Shown here piece by piece: positions 9,437-16,348 of a stretch of DNA of 23,022 nt. Origin of the DNA: Desulfobacter curvatus DSM 3379 (GTDB lineage Bacteria > Desulfobacterota > Desulfobacteria > Desulfobacterales > Desulfobacteraceae); NCBI RefSeq assembly GCF_000373985.1, contig NZ_KB893115.1, positions 1 through 23,022 on the forward strand, written 5' to 3'. Position 1 is the stretch's first letter; the number at the start of each line of letters is the position of its first letter. The position numbers and the translations under genes are program-made. The notes under the pieces are model-generated. The model did no database searches. It was given only the letters and a program-made list of their open reading frames with translations, and had not been told where the DNA came from.

Positions 9437-9510
9437 GATGAATTGATTATGGGCCTGGACTACAGGGTCGTTACATGCGATTCTTTTTTCCCTTCCCAAC
9501 GTTCGCTTGA
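9437..9510 (+). repeat. Direct repeat A, copy 2
   Basis: The second copy of repeat A (74 bp, same orientation as 8384-8458, one base shorter). Its last bases, CGCTTGA, run into the TTGACA at 9507-9512 that looks like the -35 box of the cobalamin operon. At the equivalent place copy 1 reads TTGATC. Confidence 0.75.
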
Positions 9511-9535
9511 CAGGGGCTTTGTATTGCGCAATCAT
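9507..9535 (+). promoter_or_regulatory. Candidate sigma-70 promoter of the cobalamin operon
   Basis: A perfect TTGACA -35 (9507-9512), a 17-bp spacer and AATCAT as -10 (9530-9535, 4 of 6 consensus). A start near 9542 would place the 5' end of the RNA just before the riboswitch, which supports the call. The -35 box overlaps the end of repeat A copy 2. Confidence 0.45.
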
Positions 9536-9546
9536 GCGTCTTGTGT

Positions 9547-9712
9547 TGAGGTGCCCGTTTGGGCCTAACAGGGAATCCCGTTGGAATCGGGAGCGGTCCC
9601 GCCGCTGTAACCGGGGACAAAACCTGCACATTGCCACTGTTCGTTTTTTTAGGCGTATGGGAAGGCGCAGGTGTTTGGGTGATCCGGGAGCCAGAAGACC
9701 TGCCTGAGCTGA
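9547..9712 (+). ncRNA. Cobalamin riboswitch
   Basis: The leader carries the conserved blocks of the cobalamin (B12-element) aptamer in the right order: GAGGTGCC (9549-9556); CCTAACAGGGAATCCCGTTG (9563-9582); the GGTCCCGCCGCTGTAACC core (9595-9612); and the B12 box GAGCCAGAAGACCTGCC (9688-9704). It precedes a complete cobalamin biosynthesis and uptake operon. A strong hairpin-plus-T-run lies about 75 nt downstream, so adenosylcobalamin or a related corrinoid probably reduces expression by promoting termination. Boundaries are approximate. Confidence 0.93.
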
Positions 9713-9780
9713 TGATGTGCGTTTTGCAAAGGGAATTGCCGGCGCAGACATAACTATTACAGGGCCAAGAAAACTGGGTG

Positions 9781-9827
9781 CAGCCCTTCAAGTCATAAAA
9801 GGCTTGAAGGGCTGTTTTGTTTTTTTG
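9781..9827 (+). terminator. Intrinsic terminator in the cobalamin leader
   Basis: A perfect 12-bp stem (CAGCCCTTCAAG at 9781-9792 with CTTGAAGGGCTG at 9803-9814), a 10-base loop and then TTTTGTTTTTTT. Placed after the riboswitch and before cbiK, it is the likely expression platform. The 155 bp from 9830 to 9985 hold no supported gene and end in the cbiK ribosome site. Confidence 0.88.
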
Positions 9828-9985
9828 GGGATGTCCTATATGCGGGATCGCCTTCCATGGGAGAATGGCGGAGGGGATGTTTTTGGCAAACATGCTTCTG
9901 CTGTTTTGTTTTAGGACGCGGTGCAGGTTCCGGATGGCTTGCCGCGCGTTATTTTTAACATCCAGGATAATCAGGAGAAATTTGT

Positions 9986-10858
9986 ATGAGAAAGGTGATG
10001 TGCGCAGCAGTTGTTTTGGCAATGGTTTTGTGTGCGGCAAATGCATATGCCCACAAAGAAGCAAGAGAGATGAAAAAAGGCATTCTGCTGGTGGCGTTTG
10101 GTACCAGCGAGGCCTCGGCAAAGGTCTCTTTTCAAAACATTGAGGCAAAAGTGAAAAAGGCGTTTCCCGGTGTTGATGTGGTCTGGGCTTATACCTCCCA
10201 TATCATCCGGCATAAACTGGCCAATCAGGGTGAGATGATTCTTTCCCCGGCCCAGGCATTGGCCAAAATGATGGATGAAGGGTATACCCATGTGGCCGTG
10301 CAGTCCCTCCATACCATTCCGGGAGAAGAGTACCATGAACTGACCATGACCGTGAATGGTTTCAAGGCCATGCCCAATGGTTTTGACAGGCTCATTTTAG
10401 GTTATCCCATGCTGGGTGCCCAAGATACGGTTGCCAAAGCAGTTGACGCGATCATTGCCACGCTGCCCAGGGCGCGTAAGGCAAACGAAGCTGTTGTGCT
10501 CATGGGGCATGGCACCCACCATCCGGGAAATATTTACTACGCTGCGATGAACTGGCAGCTTCAGCAAAAAGACCCTAATATCATCATGGGCACCGTGGAA
10601 GGGTATCCTGACCTTGGGGATGTCATTACCTGGCTTAAGGCAAAAAAGACTGGAAAAGTCTGGTTAATGCCCTTTATGTCCGTTGCCGGCGACCACGCCA
10701 AAAATGATATGGCAGGCGATGAGGAAGATTCCTGGAAATCCCGGCTGACCAAGGTGGGATTCTCCTGTCAGACTGTACTTAAGGGTACGGCTGAATATGA
10801 TGAGTTTGCCGATATCTGGATCGGTCAGTTGGCAAAGGTAATGGCCCATTTTAAATAA
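9986..10858 (+). CDS. cbiK: Sirohydrochlorin cobaltochelatase CbiK, exported form
   Basis: A class II chelatase that inserts cobalt into sirohydrochlorin, the entry to the anaerobic cobalamin route. The 290 residues include an N-terminal signal peptide (MRKVMCAAVVLAMVLCAANAY then AHKEA), absent from the cytoplasmic Salmonella enzyme, so it is predicted periplasmic like Desulfovibrio CbiKP. Metal-binding His candidates are H175 (MGHGTHHPGN) and H237 (AGDHAKND). Their 62-residue spacing matches the Salmonella pair H145/H207. The acidic partner should be in GEEYHEL (E114/E115). H117 sits where the Desulfovibrio protein is reported to have its haem-binding His, though I recall that correspondence only from memory. 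GGAGAAATTTGT precedes the ATG. First gene after the riboswitch and terminator; the importer genes follow at once. Confidence 0.92.
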   Translation: MRKVMCAAVVLAMVLCAANAYAHKEAREMKKGILLVAFGTSEASAKVSFQNIEAKVKKAFPGVDVVWAYTSHIIRHKLANQGEMILSPAQALAKMMDEGYTHVAVQSLHTIPGEEYHELTMTVNGFKAMPNGFDRLILGYPMLGAQDTVAKAVDAIIATLPRARKANEAVVLMGHGTHHPGNIYYAAMNWQLQQKDPNIIMGTVEGYPDLGDVITWLKAKKTGKVWLMPFMSVAGDHAKNDMAGDEEDSWKSRLTKVGFSCQTVLKGTAEYDEFADIWIGQLAKVMAHFK

Positions 10859-10878
10859 AAAAAGGATATTTGTTAACT

Positions 10879-11913
10879 ATGCCGGCTGTGACAGGCATAA
10901 AAAGTTCCTCCGCCCGGGTGGCGATTGGTCTTGGCTTGCTGCTGGGCGGGGCTATTGTTTTGTCTGCGGCCATGGGCGTGGTTCGCCTGCCTTTTGTGCA
11001 AGTGTTGGGCGTGATCTGGGAAAAACTCTGCGGCCGGGGCCCTGTGGATGCGCTGGCATCGGCCATTATCTGGGATGTGCGCCTTCCCAGAATTTTGACG
11101 GCAGCCATTGTTGGGGCAGGGCTCTCTGTTTCCGGGGTGGTGTTCCAGGGGATTTTAAGAAATCCCCTGGCTGATCCCTATACCCTTGGCATTTCAGCCG
11201 GTGCCGCCTTTGGGGCCTGTGTGGCCTTTTTTTTCAATATGAGTTACTTCCAGGGGCTGAGTGTGGGGCTGTGCGCCTTTGCCGGTGCCATCATGACTTT
11301 GGCCGTGGTGCTCTATCTGTCTGGCGGCACTGCCGGATATTCATCCAATAACCTGATTCTTTCGGGCATTATCGTTGCAGCCATTCTCTCAGCCGGGATC
11401 AGTTTTTTAAAATATGCGGCGGATGAACGGGTCTCGGTGATCATCTTTTGGCTCATGGGCAGTTTTGCTGCCAAGACCTGGATGGATGTGGGGCTTGCCT
11501 TTGCTTTTGTGAGCATCGGCGCTGGGGTGTGCCTGTGTTTTGGCAGGGATTTGAATCTTATGGCCTTGGGCGACCGGGCTGCCGCCTCCCTTGGCATGGA
11601 TGTGAAAAAATCCCGTCTGATTCTTTTGGCAGCCGCTTCGCTCATTGCGGCATTGTGCGTGTCCGTGTCCGGCATCATCGGGTTTGTGGGGCTCTTGGTG
11701 CCCCATATGATGCGCGGGATTGTGGGGGCGGACAACCAGTGGCTGATGCCGGTTTCCCTTCTGGCCGGGGCGGTGCTGTTGCTGTGTGCGGATACCTTTA
11801 CCCGGGCCGTACTGCCTTCGGAATTGCCCATTGGGGTGCTCACCGCATTGATCGGGGGGCCGTTTTTCTGCTATGTGTTTAAACGTCAGTTTTTCGGAAA
11901 ACAAAGATTTTAA
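10879..11913 (+). CDS. btuC: FecCD/BtuC-type ABC permease
   Basis: A 344-residue permease of the FecCD/BtuC family, about ten membrane helices, the channel of an importer for corrinoids, haem or siderophores. Typical motifs are RLPRILTAAIVGAGLSVSGV, FQGILRNPLADPYTLGISAG near the N-terminus and IIGFVGLLVPHMMRGIVG in the coupling region near residue 260-280. AAAGGA lies 12 nt before the ATG at 10879; a TTG at 10870 would add three residues and sits too close to it. It lies 20 bp after cbiK and 6 bp before the ATPase gene. Its position behind a B12 riboswitch points to a corrinoid or cobalt-tetrapyrrole substrate, though the family itself does not prove that. Confidence 0.88.
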   Translation: MPAVTGIKSSSARVAIGLGLLLGGAIVLSAAMGVVRLPFVQVLGVIWEKLCGRGPVDALASAIIWDVRLPRILTAAIVGAGLSVSGVVFQGILRNPLADPYTLGISAGAAFGACVAFFFNMSYFQGLSVGLCAFAGAIMTLAVVLYLSGGTAGYSSNNLILSGIIVAAILSAGISFLKYAADERVSVIIFWLMGSFAAKTWMDVGLAFAFVSIGAGVCLCFGRDLNLMALGDRAAASLGMDVKKSRLILLAAASLIAALCVSVSGIIGFVGLLVPHMMRGIVGADNQWLMPVSLLAGAVLLLCADTFTRAVLPSELPIGVLTALIGGPFFCYVFKRQFFGKQRF

Positions 11914-11919
11914 AGGTCC

Positions 11920-12690
11920 ATGGGATATACATTAAAGGATATCTGTTTTTCCTATGAGAAGCGCGTCATTTTTTCTGGGGTCAGCATGGAAATACAGACC
12001 GGGTGCCTTTATGGTGTGCTCGGGCCCAACGGCAGTGGGAAAACCACCCTGCTTGACCTGATCACAGGACACCTGAAACCGCAGAACGGCGACATCCTGT
12101 TGGACGGCAGGCGTCTGGAGGATTTAAACGCCAATGAACTGGCGAAAAAATGTGCCCTGGTGCCCCAGGATTTCCGGGTAAACTTTCCCTTTACCGTGGA
12201 TCAGGTGGTGATGATGGGACGGTATCCCCATCTGGGCCGGTTCAGTGCACCCGGTGCAAAGGATCGGGAGTTGGTGGATCAGGCCATGGCTGCCACCGGG
12301 ATCAGCGATTTTTCCCATCGCCATGTTACGGAACTGTCCGGCGGGGAACGCCAGCGCGTGGTGTTTGCCAGGGCCCTGGCCCAGGCAGCCTCCTATTTGA
12401 TTCTGGATGAGGCCACCTCCAACCTGGACATCCGCCATACCCTGGCGCTTATGGCTCTGGCCGCGGACAGGGTGAAAAATAACGGTCTCACGGTGGTCAG
12501 TGTGATGCAGGATCTTAATCTGGCCGCCCGGTTCTGCAGGTTTCTGCTGTTTTTAAAAAAAGGGCGGATCATGGCCCATGGGACCGTTGACGATGTGTTC
12601 ACGGAAGCGGTGATCAAAGAGGTGTTTGACGTGTCATCCCGAGTGTATTTCGATGAAACCATCCATTGCAAACAGGTGGTATTTTTATGA
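11920..12690 (+). CDS. btuD: FecE/BtuD-type ABC ATPase
   Basis: A 256-residue cytoplasmic ATPase that powers the BtuC-type permease. Walker A is GPNGSGKTT (35-43), the signature motif LSGGERQRV starts at 139, and Walker B is LILDEATSNLD with D163/E164. A Q-loop is visible in ALVPQDFRVNFPFTVDQVV. All catalytic motifs are intact. AAGG lies 4-5 nt before the ATG, and the stop overlaps the start of the binding-protein gene (ATGA at 12687-12690). The length is normal for FecE/HmuV/BtuD proteins. Confidence 0.92.
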   Translation: MGYTLKDICFSYEKRVIFSGVSMEIQTGCLYGVLGPNGSGKTTLLDLITGHLKPQNGDILLDGRRLEDLNANELAKKCALVPQDFRVNFPFTVDQVVMMGRYPHLGRFSAPGAKDRELVDQAMAATGISDFSHRHVTELSGGERQRVVFARALAQAASYLILDEATSNLDIRHTLALMALAADRVKNNGLTVVSVMQDLNLAARFCRFLLFLKKGRIMAHGTVDDVFTEAVIKEVFDVSSRVYFDETIHCKQVVFL

Positions 12691-13619
12691 TTGTGTTTGA
12701 ACGAAACGTCATCAAAATTATAGTGTTTTTTTCAGCTTTGTTGTTCTGGGCATTGCCGGTGCAAAGTCATGCCGGCAATATTGTTACGGATGCCGGCGGG
12801 CGCAGTATTCAGGTTGATGCGCCCTTTACCCGGATTATCAGTCTGTACGGTGCACATACCCGGAATTTGGAAACCCTGGGGCTTGATGATGAAATCATTG
12901 GGATCTGCCCCATGGACGAATGGGGGGCCAAACAGGAATTTTCCTACCATGACGGACTTGAAAAATTTCTGGCTGCCCGGCCGGACCTGGTGTTGATCCG
13001 GCCCATGATCGACAGGGCCTATGCAGCTCTGGTAAAAGGTATGGAAAGATCAGGCATTGTTGTTGTTTCCCTTCAGCCCGGCAGTGTGGATGAGATGTTT
13101 GACTACTGGCTGACCCTGGGCACCCTGACCGGTAAAGTTGATCAAGCTCGTCAGATGGTCGCCGCATTCAAGGATGAAATTGCCGGCATTCAGTCAGTGA
13201 CCCGGATGATTGCGGATAAAAAACAGGTCTATTTTGAGGCCATTCACTCCCGGATGAAAACCTTTACACCCGGTTCCATGGCCATCTTTGCCTTGGAAAC
13301 AGCGGGCGGTGTAAACATAGCCCGGGACGCGCCGTCCGTGAGAGGTACCAATATCGCCTTTTACGGCAAGGAGCGAATTTTATCCCATGCCCATGAGATT
13401 GATGTTTTCTTGTCCCAGAAAGGTGCCATGAACCAGCCCACAATAGAGATGATCAAAGATGAGCCCGGCTTTGATGTGATCCGGGCGGTAAAGGAGAATC
13501 AGGTTTTCATTGTGGACGAAAAGATTGTATCCCGGCCCACCATGGATTTGCTTAAAGGCATTCACGCCATTGCGGACATGCTTTATCCCGGGGCGCTTGA
13601 AAAAGGGAGAGTCCAATGA
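12687..13619 (+). CDS. btuF: Periplasmic binding protein, BtuF/TroA-like
   Basis: A 310-residue substrate-binding protein of the helical-backbone (TroA/BtuF) class, the receptor of the importer. I chose the ATG at 12687 because it opens a normal signal peptide (residues 1-29, ending QSHA) and follows AGGTGG by about 9 nt; a TTG at 12666 lies further upstream inside the ATPase gene. The N-terminal lobe starts with VTDAGGRSIQVDAPFTRIIS and continues ETLGLDDEIIG...ARPDLVLIRP; the C-terminal lobe has KENQVFIVDEKI. There is no lipobox Cys, so it is probably soluble in the periplasm. It overlaps both neighbours by 4 nt. Substrate inferred from context as a corrinoid or its precursor. Confidence 0.85.
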   Translation: MIVFERNVIKIIVFFSALLFWALPVQSHAGNIVTDAGGRSIQVDAPFTRIISLYGAHTRNLETLGLDDEIIGICPMDEWGAKQEFSYHDGLEKFLAARPDLVLIRPMIDRAYAALVKGMERSGIVVVSLQPGSVDEMFDYWLTLGTLTGKVDQARQMVAAFKDEIAGIQSVTRMIADKKQVYFEAIHSRMKTFTPGSMAIFALETAGGVNIARDAPSVRGTNIAFYGKERILSHAHEIDVFLSQKGAMNQPTIEMIKDEPGFDVIRAVKENQVFIVDEKIVSRPTMDLLKGIHAIADMLYPGALEKGRVQ

Positions 13620-14992
13620 AGGGGATTGTGGTAGCCGGCGTTCATTCCGGGTGCGGGAAAACTACGATAACCCTGGGGCTAATGGCGGCATTCAAGCGCC
13701 GTGGACTGCGTGTTGCCCCCTTTAAGGCCGGTCCTGATTTCATTGATCCGGGGCACCACACCACCATCACAGGTGTTGCCGGCCGTAACCTGGACGGGTG
13801 GATGCTTAAGAAACAGACCAATCTGGATATTTTTAGGCAAAACACAAGCCAAACTGACATATCCGTGGTTGAAGGGGTGATGGGCCTGTTTGACGGGTAT
13901 GACGGCAGGAGTGAGGCCGGTTCCACAGCCCAGCTGGCTAAATGGCTGGATCTGCCCGTTCTTCTAGTGGTGGATGCCCGGAGCATGGCCCGAAGCGCCG
14001 GGGCCCTGGTCCAGGGATTTGAAAATTTCGACCCGGACTTAAAATTTGCAGGGGTGCTGTTCAACAAAGTGGGTAGCCCCGTCCATCTGGACTATCTGAC
14101 CCAGGCCCTGGAAGGCAATGTGAAGATGCCGTGTCTGGGCGGGGTGGGCCGGAACCCGGACATTGAAATTCCTTCCCGGCACTTGGGTCTTGTCACCAGT
14201 GACGACCATGGACTTGACCATCAGATGCAAGATGCCCTGGCCGATCTGGTAGAAAATTGCATGGATCTTGATTCGCTGCTGGACTCATTGCCTATAATTC
14301 CTACAGGTCCGCCAATTTTTCCGGAAAAGAAACCGGCTTTTGTACGCATTGCCGTGGCCCGGGATGCGGCATTCTGTTTCTATTATCCCGAAAATATTGA
14401 ACTGCTGGAACAGGCCGGGGCACAGATTGTTTATTTTTCGCCACTATCGGAACCCAATTTGCCGGATAACATAGACGGCCTTTATCTTGGCGGCGGATAC
14501 CCGGAACTGCATGCCGCAACCCTTACCCAAAACACCGGATTTAGGCAGGCGGTTTCCATGGCCTGCAAAAACAATATGCCCATTTATGCCGAGTGCGGCG
14601 GGTTCATGACCCTTTGCCGTACCCTGGAAGATTTAGACGGGCAATGCCACGACATGGTGGGCTGTTTTGGGTTTACCTGCCGCATGTCCAAACGGTTGCG
14701 GGCCCTTGGATACCGGGAAATTACGTTGAAGCGGGACACAATCCTGGGGCCGGCAGGCCTTACCGCCCGGGGACATGAGTTCCATTACTCCAGCCTGGAT
14801 GACCATGATGAAAAAAACGTGTATAATGTAAGTGACCGGACCGGCGGCAAACGTGTTGTCCCCGGGTTTGAAAAGAACCGGACCCTTGGCAGTTATCTGC
14901 ACCTGCATTTTAAAAGCAACCCGGACGTGCCGCAACATTTTGTGCAGGCGTGTTTTCAATATCAGAAAGAAAGGAAAACTTTTCGTAAATGA
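13616..14992 (+). CDS. cbiA: Cobyrinate a,c-diamide synthase CbiA
   Basis: A 458-residue glutamine-dependent amidase that amidates the a and c side chains of cobyrinate. The N-terminal synthetase domain has the P-loop AGVHSGCGKTTITLG (7-21) and FKAGPDFIDPGHH. The C-terminal class I glutamine amidotransferase domain has DGLYLGGGYPELHA, nucleophile C327 in YAECGGFMTL, and the GHEFHYS...SYLHLHF end carrying the His. All key residues are visible and the length is standard for CbiA/CobB. It overlaps the binding-protein gene and cbiC by 4 nt each, consistent with translational coupling. Confidence 0.95.
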   Translation: MKGIVVAGVHSGCGKTTITLGLMAAFKRRGLRVAPFKAGPDFIDPGHHTTITGVAGRNLDGWMLKKQTNLDIFRQNTSQTDISVVEGVMGLFDGYDGRSEAGSTAQLAKWLDLPVLLVVDARSMARSAGALVQGFENFDPDLKFAGVLFNKVGSPVHLDYLTQALEGNVKMPCLGGVGRNPDIEIPSRHLGLVTSDDHGLDHQMQDALADLVENCMDLDSLLDSLPIIPTGPPIFPEKKPAFVRIAVARDAAFCFYYPENIELLEQAGAQIVYFSPLSEPNLPDNIDGLYLGGGYPELHAATLTQNTGFRQAVSMACKNNMPIYAECGGFMTLCRTLEDLDGQCHDMVGCFGFTCRMSKRLRALGYREITLKRDTILGPAGLTARGHEFHYSSLDDHDEKNVYNVSDRTGGKRVVPGFEKNRTLGSYLHLHFKSNPDVPQHFVQACFQYQKERKTFRK

Positions 14993-15621
14993 AGCCCCAT
15001 GAAATCGAAGCAAAAAGCTTTGGCATCATTGACGCGGAGGCAGGCCCCCACAATTTTGATGCGGATGAGTGGAAAATTGTGCGGCGTATGATTCATACCA
15101 CAGCAGATTTTGAATATATGCAGATGGTCAGGATATCAAACAATGCGGTGGCGGCCGGAGTCAACGCCATCCGGAACGGCTGCACCGTGGTAACGGACAC
15201 CAATATGGCAAAAGCCGGTATCCGAACCGGTCCTTTGGGGATATTTGGCGGCAGGTGTGAATGCCTCATGGCTGATCTCCGGGTGGCGGCCAAGGCAAAG
15301 GAACAGGGGGTGACCCGGGCTCATGTGGCGGTGGAAGAGGCCGCACACATGATGGAAAACGGTATTTATGTGGTAGGCAACGCTCCCACCGCTTTGCTTC
15401 GCCTGCTGGAGATGATAAGAAAGAAAGAGGCGAATCCGGCACTTGTTGTGGGGCTTCCCGTGGGGTTCGTCAATGCGGCGGAATCCAAGGCCGCCTTGAT
15501 GGAAACCAATACGCCTTATATTTCAAATGTGGGCCGCAAAGGCGGCTCCAATGTGGCGGCAAGTGTTATTAATGCGCTGGCCCTAATTGCAGGAGATAGG
15601 GTTGCCGGTGAAAGGAGGTAA
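14989..15621 (+). CDS. cbiC: Cobalt-precorrin-8 methylmutase CbiC
   Basis: A 210-residue mutase that moves the C11 methyl group to C12 to give cobyrinate. The family motif RRMIHTTADFEY (32-43) contains the conserved catalytic His, here H36, and the later GCTVVTDTNMAKAGI, EEAAHMMENGIYVVGNAPTALL and GLPVGFVNAAESKAAL stretches are typical. The protein is intact. The start overlaps cbiA by 4 nt, and its stop is immediately followed by the cbiL start, with the cbiL ribosome site inside its 3' end. Confidence 0.95.
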   Translation: MKPHEIEAKSFGIIDAEAGPHNFDADEWKIVRRMIHTTADFEYMQMVRISNNAVAAGVNAIRNGCTVVTDTNMAKAGIRTGPLGIFGGRCECLMADLRVAAKAKEQGVTRAHVAVEEAAHMMENGIYVVGNAPTALLRLLEMIRKKEANPALVVGLPVGFVNAAESKAALMETNTPYISNVGRKGGSNVAASVINALALIAGDRVAGERR

Positions 15622-15622
15622 C

Positions 15623-16348
15623 ATGACCCAAGGCATTTTGTACGGTATTGGTGTGGGGCCTGGTGATCCGGATTTTATCACCTTAAAAGCCGTTGAAATT
15701 CTGAGTAAGGTGGACATGGTATTTGCCGCATCTGCTGCAAGAAATTCCCATAGTCTGGCGGCTGAGATCGTCAAACCCCATTTACGGGACTCTGTGCCCA
15801 TTCAAAGGCTCCCTTTTCCCATGACCCGGGACACCCAGGCCCGGGAAGCGGCGTGGCAGGATAATGCCAAAACTGTCATCAAGGTGCTGGAGCAGGGTAA
15901 AAATGTAGCCTTTATCACCCTTGGGGATTGCATGACCTACTCCACCTACGGATATTTGATTAAATACATCCAAAAACTTGCCCCGCACATTGAGATATGT
16001 TCCATTCCGGGCATCACGTCCTACCAGGCGGCAGCGGCCCGCATCAATACGCCTCTGGTGGAAGGCGAGGAGTCCATGATTCTTTTATCCGGTGTCATGG
16101 GCGGGGACAAGTTCCGGCAGATCAGCGACCATGCGGACAATGTGATTTTTCTTAAAGCATATAAAAATGCCGGTGACATTGCAAAGGCCCTGGATGAGGC
16201 AGGCCTGGCGGAAAACAGTGTGGGCATAGTCAAATGCGGGCTTGACGGTGAGCAGATTGTTCCCAATGTGAACGCGTTTCAGGAAAAAAAACCCGACTAC
16301 TGGACCTTGATCATATCCAAGAAAAACGGGCATAGCGTTGAATCCTAA
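15623..16348 (+). CDS. cbiL: Cobalt-factor II C20-methyltransferase CbiL
   Basis: A 241-residue SAM-dependent tetrapyrrole methyltransferase that methylates C20 of cobalt-factor II. The N-terminal motif LYGIGVGPGDPDFITLKAVE marks the family, and FITLGDCMTYSTYGYL and IPGITSYQAAAARINTPL are the inner conserved stretches of the C20 enzymes. I chose the ATG at 15623: it has an excellent AAAGGAGG at 15611-15618 and begins at the family's usual place; an upstream frame extension from 15587 is unlikely. It follows cbiC by one base. With CbiK and CbiD present, the cobalt-early (anaerobic) substrate is more likely than precorrin-2. Confidence 0.93.
   Translation: MTQGILYGIGVGPGDPDFITLKAVEILSKVDMVFAASAARNSHSLAAEIVKPHLRDSVPIQRLPFPMTRDTQAREAAWQDNAKTVIKVLEQGKNVAFITLGDCMTYSTYGYLIKYIQKLAPHIEICSIPGITSYQAAAARINTPLVEGEESMILLSGVMGGDKFRQISDHADNVIFLKAYKNAGDIAKALDEAGLAENSVGIVKCGLDGEQIVPNVNAFQEKKPDYWTLIISKKNGHSVES

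Noticed and set aside
8384..9510. Insertion sequence or integron
   Set aside because: No transposase or integrase gene, and the flanking repeats are direct with no terminal inverted repeats that I can see.
9359..9753. Several short + strand open frames over the cobalamin leader
   Set aside because: They cover repeat A and the riboswitch, have no ribosome sites, and are explained by the structured RNA.
9471..10148. Minus-strand open frame of 225 codons across the riboswitch and cbiK start
   Set aside because: It runs antisense through the aptamer, the terminator and the cbiK signal peptide, with low-complexity, protein-unlike composition.
11313..11904. Long minus-strand open frames inside btuC
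   Set aside because: These arise from the GC-rich codon use of the permease gene; the + strand carries unmistakable FecCD motifs.
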